This document shows, piece by piece, positions 32,871 through 39,959 of a stretch of DNA of 41,955 bases. The translations under genes were made by a program, and so were the position numbers. This DNA is from Weissella muntiaci (lineage in GTDB: Bacteria > Bacillota > Bacilli > Lactobacillales > Lactobacillaceae). The stretch's first letter is position 1, and each line of letters starts with the position of its first letter. The stretch spans positions 1 to 41,955 of the forward strand of contig NZ_SDGZ01000017.1 in the NCBI RefSeq assembly GCF_008107635.1, given 5' to 3'. Under the pieces are notes generated by a model. The model did not search any database. It was not told the origin of the DNA and was given only the letters and a program-made list of their open reading frames with translations.

Positions 32871-34268
32871 TTAAGCTTGTAATTCTGCAGCATGCTTGGC
32901 CTTTAAGTCCTTTAGCATCTTCGACTCAAGCTTATCTACATCATTAAACAATAGCGCCACTGCTGATGCAGCGTACCCAATAAATGGAATCCAAATGAAT
33001 CCCATACTAATTGCGTTTAATGCACCGGATCCCTGTGCAGCTGTACCAGCAACATAATGTCCGGCTGCCAAAACAGCGGCTAAAATCATTGATCCAAGTC
33101 CCATGCCTAGCTTGGCCGAGAATGATGAGAACGAAGTTACAAATCCTTCCGCACGTACACCATTCTTCCACTCACCAAAATCAACGGAATCAGATAACAT
33201 TACGGCAATTAGCGCACCAGTTAATCCGTAAGAAATATAGTACAAAACGATTCCCGCCAAAATAATTGGAACCGAGTCGCCCATACGATCTGCCAGATAC
33301 AAAATTAACTGTGAGATTGCTGTCCCAGTCATTCCTAAGAGCATGGTATTCCGCTTTCCAATCCACTTTGAGCACATTGGAATTAGCGCGGTCGATAAGA
33401 CGGTAATAATTGTCCCTGCCAAAACTAATGAACCTAAGGCTTCATTGTGCAGATTATATTTAAAATAATAAGGTAATGCTGATGCTCGAACAGCAAATCC
33501 ACCCCAATAAATGAAGTTTATGAAAATGATAATCGCCCATGGGTAATTTCCCTTGAGCGCCTTGATTGACTCACGCATTGGAATTGCACGCTGTGAATCA
33601 CGCGTTACAACCCTTTCACGGGTTCCAGAAAAGGCCGTCAATAATGCCGCCACTGTAATAACTGCCAGGATAACCGCCCAAATAAACCAACCAATTGGTG
33701 ATGTTGAAGGATCCTTAGTATGCTGATCAAACATTCCGGCAAACAAGATTACAGCCGGTAATGTCAATGGTAAAAAGATTGCAGCTCCAAAATTACCAAA
33801 CAATTGCCGCACCGTCGATAAAGTTATCCGTTCAGAAGGGCTCGATGTCAATGTTGGTAAAATCGAGGTTACAGGAATATTAATTCCTGAATATAGAACT
33901 TTCGCCCCAATATATGCGATATAAATCCAAATGATTTTACCAGTTTGCGACAGTGGCACATCTGTAAATGCCATTACACAAAATAGTCCAAAAGGAATCG
34001 AGAACCACAGCCAATATGGTCGCGACTTTCCCCAACGTGTTTGCGTCCGATCAATAAACTGACCCCAGATTAATCCATCAAAGGAATCAATAATTGCAGA
34101 AATTGCGAACAAACCAGTAACGGCCGCCGCCGCAATTCCCATCGTATCTGTAGCAAATACTAAGAAATAAGTTCCCACAATCTGGAAAATCGTATTACAA
34201 CCAAAATCACTCATGGCATACGAAATCCGCTGACCCCAGGGAACCTGATGATTATTTTCAACGTCCAT
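32871..34268 (-). CDS. GPH-family sugar:cation symporter (XylP-like)
   Basis: A 465-residue 12-helix transporter of the glycoside-pentoside-hexuronide family. The N-terminal signature is clear (GQRISYAMSDFGCNTIFQIV, then FIDRTQTRWGKSRPYWLW). It is first in an operon with the GH31 alpha-xylosidase, so the substrate is probably isoprimeverose or another alpha-xyloside. AAAGGAG precedes the ATG. A cre-like site in its leader suggests carbon catabolite repression, and the divergent AraC protein is the likely specific regulator. Confidence 0.93.
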   Translation of the reverse strand: MDVENNHQVPWGQRISYAMSDFGCNTIFQIVGTYFLVFATDTMGIAAAAVTGLFAISAIIDSFDGLIWGQFIDRTQTRWGKSRPYWLWFSIPFGLFCVMAFTDVPLSQTGKIIWIYIAYIGAKVLYSGINIPVTSILPTLTSSPSERITLSTVRQLFGNFGAAIFLPLTLPAVILFAGMFDQHTKDPSTSPIGWFIWAVILAVITVAALLTAFSGTRERVVTRDSQRAIPMRESIKALKGNYPWAIIIFINFIYWGGFAVRASALPYYFKYNLHNEALGSLVLAGTIITVLSTALIPMCSKWIGKRNTMLLGMTGTAISQLILYLADRMGDSVPIILAGIVLYYISYGLTGALIAVMLSDSVDFGEWKNGVRAEGFVTSFSSFSAKLGMGLGSMILAAVLAAGHYVAGTAAQGSGALNAISMGFIWIPFIGYAASAVALLFNDVDKLESKMLKDLKAKHAAELQA

Positions 34269-34306
34269 GCGTCTTCTCCTTTAAAAATTTACACATAACA
34301 ACTTGC

Positions 34307-34328
34307 TTATCAACATAAATCATGATAA
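34307..34328. promoter_or_regulatory. Dyad between xylP-like and araC-like genes
   Basis: TTATCA-N10-TGATAA is an inverted repeat in the divergent intergenic region. It may be a site for the AraC regulator or a chance AT-rich dyad. Confidence 0.35.
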
Positions 34329-34330
34329 TT

Positions 34331-34344
34331 TGTATGCGCTTACA
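34331..34344. promoter_or_regulatory. cre-like catabolite repression site
   Basis: TGTATGCGCTTACA matches the cre consensus TGWAANCGNTNWCA at 13 of 14 positions. It lies between the divergent transporter and AraC genes, close to the expected operon promoter, and so fits CcpA control of xyloside use. Confidence 0.7.
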
Positions 34345-34429
34345 TTCAAAGGTTTTTCATTGATACTGTAACAAATCGAAAATGAATAGGTAAGAAATTG
34401 AAGTTTTTTAGAAACAGGAACCTCTAACA

Positions 34430-35257
34430 ATGGATAAAAATAATCACGAATTTATACGCTCGAATTATGATGTTTTAATACGTTTTTTTAAGTCTGAAAC
34501 AGACCATTCAGGCTTATTACCACTTCATTGGCATCAAAGCATTGAAATTATCTATGTATTAACTGGCACAGTTACCTTTACAGTTGATTCACGAACTTTC
34601 ACCGTTAATCCGCATGAGATTTTCATCATTCCCTCGAATGTGATTCATTCAGACACCCATACTCAGAATCAAGCTTATGTTATTCAAATCCCACTTAAGT
34701 TTTTCCACAACCTAGGCATCAACGCTGAAAACTGGGAGATTGATTTTCAAAAATTAAAGCATACCAACGATCTTAGCTTTTTCACTCACTTCGATCATCT
34801 GTATCAAATTTATCAGGCAAAGGCAACCGGCTATGTTCTGGCCTTTTATGCAATTCTTCTGATACTAATTCAACAACTTTATGTGCAAAATATTATTACC
34901 GACAAGGAAACGATAACTGTTAATAATGCTCAATTAATTGAGTTAATTAAATTTATTAACGTTCACTTTATGGAAAAAATCACTGTCAACACTTTAGCTG
35001 AACGCTTTGGCTATAATCCTAATTATCTAAGTCGAAAATTTAAACTTGAAACAGGTCATACATTAATCAGCTATTTGTACAGCCTGCGTCTCAAACAAGC
35101 CTATCAACTTTTGGTTGATAGCAACGATTCCATCCAATCAATCTTTAAAAGTGTTGGCCTTTCTAACAATCAAACCACCTACCAATATTTCAAAAAAATC
35201 TATGGCACTAGTCCGCTCAACATTAGAAATTCTCAACATAAAGATACTTTGCAATAG
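34430..35257 (+). CDS. AraC-family regulator of the alpha-xyloside operon
   Basis: A 275-residue regulator. The N-terminal cupin (about residues 20-90) has LPLHWHQSIEIIYVLTGTVT and IIPSNVIHSDTHT. The C-terminal pair of helix-turn-helix motifs (about 170-270) shows NTLAERFGYNPNYLSRKFK and IFKSVGLSNNQTTYQYFKKI with a final YGTSPLNIR. It is divergent from the transporter and GH31 genes, the usual position for a sugar-sensing activator. Lactobacillus pentosus uses a ROK-type XylR instead. Confidence 0.92.
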   Translation: MDKNNHEFIRSNYDVLIRFFKSETDHSGLLPLHWHQSIEIIYVLTGTVTFTVDSRTFTVNPHEIFIIPSNVIHSDTHTQNQAYVIQIPLKFFHNLGINAENWEIDFQKLKHTNDLSFFTHFDHLYQIYQAKATGYVLAFYAILLILIQQLYVQNIITDKETITVNNAQLIELIKFINVHFMEKITVNTLAERFGYNPNYLSRKFKLETGHTLISYLYSLRLKQAYQLLVDSNDSIQSIFKSVGLSNNQTTYQYFKKIYGTSPLNIRNSQHKDTLQ

Positions 35258-35296
35258 TTACGAGCAAGCGGATTTTCATTTTGATTCGCTAAAAAA

Positions 35297-35325
35297 GGTA
35301 CTAAACAATAATATTGTTTAGTACC
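35297..35325. terminator. Bidirectional terminator between convergent genes
   Basis: GGTACTAAACAAT and its complement form a near-perfect palindrome with A-run/T-run flanks. On the minus strand it is followed by TTTTTT and ends the glycosyltransferase operon; on the plus strand it can end the araC-like gene. Confidence 0.9.
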
Positions 35326-35336
35326 TCTCTTTACTT

Positions 35337-36803
35337 TCATCTTTCAATCAGGCTTTCACTTTCAAGAAAACCCCGCCATTTCCTTGCGGTCGCCTGCACA
35401 CCGAAAAATTCAATTGATCGTTCTTGGCCCAATCGCCGTTGACGGTCAAATTCCGCTGAATTGTCCAACAGGAATGCGATTCCGTCCGCTAAGGCATCAA
35501 CGTTTCCAGACTCAACCAGCACGCCACTATCCAACTGTTCATGTATGTAAGATGGCCCATACTTCACGTCATAGGCCACTGTTGGAATACCATGCGCGGC
35601 TGCTTCCAACATCGACATATTAAAGCCCTCATATTCACTAGTGAGTACAAAGACATCCGCATCAGCAAAAAGCCGGTCTTTATCTTCTTGATATGGTAGC
35701 AAAAAGACATTTTCCTCGACTTGTAATTGCTTGATCAATGCCAATAATTCATCGTTATATTGACCATCAGTAACATAGCCATATATCCGTAGTTTAACAT
35801 CCGGATATTTAGTAACCAATTTAGCAACCGCATAAATTGCATCTTGCAGGCGCTTCTCACGTGAGATTCTTGATGCGTAAATTAAGTTATGTGCTCCGCC
35901 CGGGTTTGCTGATAAAGGTAGTTTCTCTTGCTTTACCTGAGCAACCGGAATTGCAAAGGTCTTAATTCCAGTTCGATCCTGATAATCTTTTGCCTGTTGT
36001 GGGGTTGATGCAATATACCCTCGCCAACGCTCCCTATGGTCAAATTCCAATTTGCGCACGTCATTTAGTGGTGAATTTAATGGGTCGTTTCGATCTCTGG
36101 TATGCGCACTATGTAGAACCACATAAGCTGGTACGGATTTATTTTGCATATCCAGCACAATTGCTGTTGCATATTCAGCGCGATCAACATACAAAACCGC
36201 CGCCTGATCCCGGCTAGTTAAATGATCCAACCACGCTACTTTGATCTCATGCCAGTTATAGTAGACGTTCTTTTTTCCAACTGCATACTGTGGGTTGTCA
36301 GGCGTAACAATCAATAAGCCACCAATTTCGTACAACACGACTTTTCCAGCCGGATTATACCAGCTTCTTTTTTCGATATTTGAGCCATTGAACTCTAGTC
36401 GCAACGAAAGAAAACCACGAATATCCCAATGGTCCTCGACGACTAATTGATCTTCTGAATTAAAATATCGAACTAGACTAAGCTTATTTTGGCTTAAAAC
36501 ATAATCAGGGGTTGTCCGCTGACCATAATATTCAAACTTAGTCTTTAAACCATTAAATTCATTTACGAACGGGTAATCCCTAACTGCCCCAGCCAAAGCA
36601 CTCTGCCAGTAATCAAACATGTTTAATGATACGTCACGATTAATTCCATGGCGAAACAAAAAACGATTTAACTCAGGCGTGTAATCAAAGGTCACAATTT
36701 TCGACTCAACCTTCAACTCCGTGAACATCTGCCAACGATAGAACTGTGCATGCTCAATTCCAGATAGATTATATTCAAACTTATTGGTTAAAAAATAATG
36801 CAT
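35337..36803 (-). CDS. TagE/GtfA-like glycosyltransferase 3 of 3
   Basis: A 488-residue GT4-type (GT-B fold) enzyme. The start at 36803 (MHYFLTNKFEYNLSGIEHAQ) matches the two paralogs upstream; an in-frame GTG four codons earlier overlaps the ribosome binding site. The N-terminal half has the family SGIEHAQ start and internal DIRGFLSL. The C-terminal half has HNLIYASRISREKRL and the nucleotide-sugar EX7E motif EGFNMSMLE (Glu392, Glu400), then GIPTVAYDVKYGPS. Relatives glycosylate teichoic acids (TagE/TarM) or, as TagE5/TagE6 (GtfA/GtfB) in L. plantarum, surface proteins. It is last in the operon. Confidence 0.9.
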   Translation of the reverse strand: MHYFLTNKFEYNLSGIEHAQFYRWQMFTELKVESKIVTFDYTPELNRFLFRHGINRDVSLNMFDYWQSALAGAVRDYPFVNEFNGLKTKFEYYGQRTTPDYVLSQNKLSLVRYFNSEDQLVVEDHWDIRGFLSLRLEFNGSNIEKRSWYNPAGKVVLYEIGGLLIVTPDNPQYAVGKKNVYYNWHEIKVAWLDHLTSRDQAAVLYVDRAEYATAIVLDMQNKSVPAYVVLHSAHTRDRNDPLNSPLNDVRKLEFDHRERWRGYIASTPQQAKDYQDRTGIKTFAIPVAQVKQEKLPLSANPGGAHNLIYASRISREKRLQDAIYAVAKLVTKYPDVKLRIYGYVTDGQYNDELLALIKQLQVEENVFLLPYQEDKDRLFADADVFVLTSEYEGFNMSMLEAAAHGIPTVAYDVKYGPSYIHEQLDSGVLVESGNVDALADGIAFLLDNSAEFDRQRRLGQERSIEFFGVQATARKWRGFLESESLIER

Positions 36804-36822
36804 ATTAACTTCCACTCAACTC

Positions 36823-38337
36823 TTAGATTTTCTCTAGCAGAGCTTTCCAACGCTCAGCGCTGGCTTTCAAATCAAACGCTCTCATCGCATCAACACCAAA
36901 GCGTGCAAAATCAACACGTTTTTCATCATCTGCCAATAATTCTAAACTCTTACTTGCCATTGCTTGGTAATCACCCTGTTCAACAATATAACCATCTTGG
37001 TTATCCGTGACGACTTCACTTGGACCATACTTAGTATCATATGATACAACTGGAACACCATATGTGAATGCCTCATTAATTACCATGCCCCAACCTTCGT
37101 TCCGACTTGTTAACAATAATAATTGTGCATTCTGATAAATTTCATCTTTTGAGAGAGTATAAGCTTTAAAGATAACACTGCCTTCTAACCCTAAATCTCT
37201 AACCTGGTCTTGCAAACGCTCATTCAGCTTAATATCCAAGATATAGCCATAGACATACAACTTCAACGTTGAACGCTGATCGCGCATGATTTTGAATGCC
37301 TTTAATGCATCAGAGATATTCTTTTGTTCTTCAATTCGAGCAACTAAAATTATCTTGTCAGGGTCGCGCTGTTCAAATGGTAATACGGTTGGCATTTCAT
37401 CATTTAAAGCCACCGAAATATTGTGAACTGGGATGCTTGCTGGTAAGCGTTTTTCCAAGTCGACTGCAGCAGCCCGAGTTGGAACCAAGTAACCATTCAG
37501 TTGTCCAGAATTAATTTCATTTTCCATTACTGGCACTAATGGTCCTTCTGGCGAATAATCAGTTGTGAATGTGTTATGCCAAAACTCGTACTTCTTCACC
37601 GTATTTTTCATTAGGAACAACGGCTTATCAACAAGATATGATCGGTCAGCGATGAAAGTCGACTGCTCACCATTTACAATACTAATCTGATCATAGAAGT
37701 AAGCTGCCAAATGGTCTAGATCAGAAAACATCATCTCCACGTCATTCTGCTTCAAAATCAATAATGTATTACCAATCTCACCATTGGCTTGCTCATGATA
37801 GTAGGAATTAATAACTTCATTACCGGCAATATCATACATAACTTCGTGAGCGACCCCGCCATCTTGTCCAAAAAAGGTCGCAATTGAAAGGAATCCTCGT
37901 GTATCAAATCCATCACGGCGAACAAGGTTGCCATTTCGGTCAAACCACTCAATACTGGTTGCAAGATTGCCATTTCGATTGATTCTGGCCTTTAGTTGCC
38001 GTTGTCTGTCTAAGAAACTTACCGCTCGATCATTTGCTTGTACATCTAATTCGCCATCGTGTTCTTCAATCAAACGTGCTGTGATTTGCTCAACATCGTT
38101 TTGCATTTCAAAATCTGTAGGCAAACTTACCGCATTCTGAAAGAAATCAAACATACTTAGCATGTCCGACTCTGGAATTGACCAATGTTTCATATTTTCA
38201 TGTAGTTGACGATTAAAATGAAAAGTTACAATTTTGGCTGGAACATCCATTTCCCTAAAGATCTTGAGCCGGTTAATCATTGCTATCTCAAGTCCCGCCA
38301 ATTTATCATTAATCGTGTGTGTTAAAAAATAGTACAT
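36823..38337 (-). CDS. TagE/GtfA-like glycosyltransferase 2 of 3
   Basis: A 504-residue paralog with the same layout. The N-terminus (MYYFLTHTINDKLAGLEIAM) has Ala-Gly-Leu-Glu in place of the Ser-Gly-Ile-Glu-His-Ala-Gln start of the others. This may mean a changed donor or acceptor contact, or a non-catalytic partner role as in GtfA/GtfB-type pairs. DTRGFLSIATFFGQDGGVAH, KIILVARIEEQKNI and the EX7E motif EGWGMVINE are intact, so activity is possible. It lies 13 bases downstream of the first glycosyltransferase gene and 19 bases before the third, with AAGGAAA before the ATG. Confidence 0.9.
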   Translation of the reverse strand: MYYFLTHTINDKLAGLEIAMINRLKIFREMDVPAKIVTFHFNRQLHENMKHWSIPESDMLSMFDFFQNAVSLPTDFEMQNDVEQITARLIEEHDGELDVQANDRAVSFLDRQRQLKARINRNGNLATSIEWFDRNGNLVRRDGFDTRGFLSIATFFGQDGGVAHEVMYDIAGNEVINSYYHEQANGEIGNTLLILKQNDVEMMFSDLDHLAAYFYDQISIVNGEQSTFIADRSYLVDKPLFLMKNTVKKYEFWHNTFTTDYSPEGPLVPVMENEINSGQLNGYLVPTRAAAVDLEKRLPASIPVHNISVALNDEMPTVLPFEQRDPDKIILVARIEEQKNISDALKAFKIMRDQRSTLKLYVYGYILDIKLNERLQDQVRDLGLEGSVIFKAYTLSKDEIYQNAQLLLLTSRNEGWGMVINEAFTYGVPVVSYDTKYGPSEVVTDNQDGYIVEQGDYQAMASKSLELLADDEKRVDFARFGVDAMRAFDLKASAERWKALLEKI

Positions 38338-38350
38338 CGTATTTCCTTCT

Positions 38351-39877
38351 CTAATTCAATAATTCAAGCCATTGTTGTGCCATTTGGTTCTTATTATAGA
38401 AACTTGCTTTCAGTTGACTTTCCTTACCAAGTTTTTCTAATGTGAATTGACTCTTTAATAACTCAACTGTTCGTTTTGCGAAATCATCAAGATTATTATT
38501 CTCAATTAAATAACCATTTTTCGCTTGATCAATCAATTCTGCTGGACCATATTTGATATCAAATGCAACTACCGGCACACCATGACTCATCGCCTCTAGT
38601 TGCGCCATATTGAAGCCTTCATACAAACTCAGCATCCAAAACAACTGAGCATTCTCGTAGATCTCGTTCAAATCATTTTGATATGGATGAATCATAATAT
38701 TTGCTTGCAGATTTAAGTCTGCAATCTGTTGTTCAAGTTTTTGACGATTGCCATTTTGGTTATAGCCATAAATATGCCACTTAGCCTGTGGCACTCTTTT
38801 AACGACCTTTGCAAAGATTTCAACACCTAAATCAAGTCGCTTTTCTTCAGAAAGCCTTGCAACCGTTATAATTTCGTACTTATGCCGGCGACTAAACTTA
38901 TTGAATTCCATCGTACGCTCATCGATCAAAGCTGAGTTAATTTTAAAAACTGGTATCTTACCTTCAACCACACGTTGCAAATCTTCCACTTCCGCACTGG
39001 TAGCCGCAATCAGTCCGTCAATTTTATCGGCTGCTTTGATTTCATCAAGTAATGTGTCAAAAGGCTTGGTCGTCAACGGATCCTTACCATTTGGCACAAA
39101 GGTACTATGCCAATAAGCATACATTTTCCTTGCCGTCCGCATGTTCAGCAGCCCTTGATCCGTTTTAAAAGCTCGATCTGAAATGAATATATTTTCTTCC
39201 TGATTTGATTTGTTCAATAGGTCAAAGAAATAACCTTCTAGTTCTGCTTTTTGGCTAAAACTATGCTTAATCGTTCCGTGCCCATCACTAACAAACCACT
39301 GTGTGGCGTTAATTGCCCCATTCGGTTCACGTTTATAGACAGATTCTACTACTGGTTGACCGGCTAAATTAAAATTGATTTCTCTGGCAACGCCACCACG
39401 CTGTCCGTAAATATCCGACATACTCTTGAATCCGCGAATATCATAGTAATCGGTTTTAATTTTATAGCCATTACCATCAAAAAATTCGACATAATTTATT
39501 TGTAAATCAAAAACTGGGTTATTCATTAAATAAATCTTTTTTGTTGTAACGTTACCAATGCCAATGGTCCACATTACTTCATTTTGATCAAGAATCGCCT
39601 CATTCTCAGCAATAAGCTGAGTTGCTGGAATCTGATACGCATAATCCTCTAATGTCGTTACCGAAACGCCTTGTAGAAAATCGTACATATTGATGAATTC
39701 TGCCGGATCAATACCATTCTTCTTTAATGAACGCGTTAAAAACCGATTATACGCCAATGAAACAATCTTATTCGGCGTCACTGTCTTTTCGCGTAAGGCA
39801 CTCATTCTCTTAAGCTGTGCATGTTCAATACCAGATAATTGATCCGCATAATCGTAAGTTACAAAGTAGTTTGCCAT
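38351..39877 (-). CDS. TagE/GtfA-like glycosyltransferase 1 of 3
   Basis: A 508-residue paralog, first of the trio. The N-terminus (ANYFVTYDYADQLSGIEHAQ) is the canonical family start. DIRGFKSMSDIYGQRGGVAR lies in the middle, followed by IITVARLSEEKRLDLGV and the EX7E motif EGFNMAQLE with GVPVVAFDIKYGPAELI. It lies 83 bases downstream of the pentapeptide-repeat LPXTG gene on the same strand, with only a weak hairpin between. Read-through from the adhesin gene is likely and would link the enzyme to that substrate. Confidence 0.9.
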   Translation of the reverse strand: MANYFVTYDYADQLSGIEHAQLKRMSALREKTVTPNKIVSLAYNRFLTRSLKKNGIDPAEFINMYDFLQGVSVTTLEDYAYQIPATQLIAENEAILDQNEVMWTIGIGNVTTKKIYLMNNPVFDLQINYVEFFDGNGYKIKTDYYDIRGFKSMSDIYGQRGGVAREINFNLAGQPVVESVYKREPNGAINATQWFVSDGHGTIKHSFSQKAELEGYFFDLLNKSNQEENIFISDRAFKTDQGLLNMRTARKMYAYWHSTFVPNGKDPLTTKPFDTLLDEIKAADKIDGLIAATSAEVEDLQRVVEGKIPVFKINSALIDERTMEFNKFSRRHKYEIITVARLSEEKRLDLGVEIFAKVVKRVPQAKWHIYGYNQNGNRQKLEQQIADLNLQANIMIHPYQNDLNEIYENAQLFWMLSLYEGFNMAQLEAMSHGVPVVAFDIKYGPAELIDQAKNGYLIENNNLDDFAKRTVELLKSQFTLEKLGKESQLKASFYNKNQMAQQWLELLN

Positions 39878-39917
39878 TTAAGTTATCCTGCTTCCAATAT
39901 TTTATTGTATTATGTAT

Positions 39918-39942
39918 GACGCTGGATTTCCCAGCGCCGTTT
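39918..39942 (-). terminator. Weak hairpin between adhesin and glycosyltransferase genes
   Basis: On the minus strand GCGCTGG and CCAGCG pair around GAAAT, but no T run follows. It may pause or partly terminate transcription, letting the glycosyltransferases be made at a lower level than the adhesin. Confidence 0.4.
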
Positions 39943-39959
39943 AAGATTAGTATTTCATC

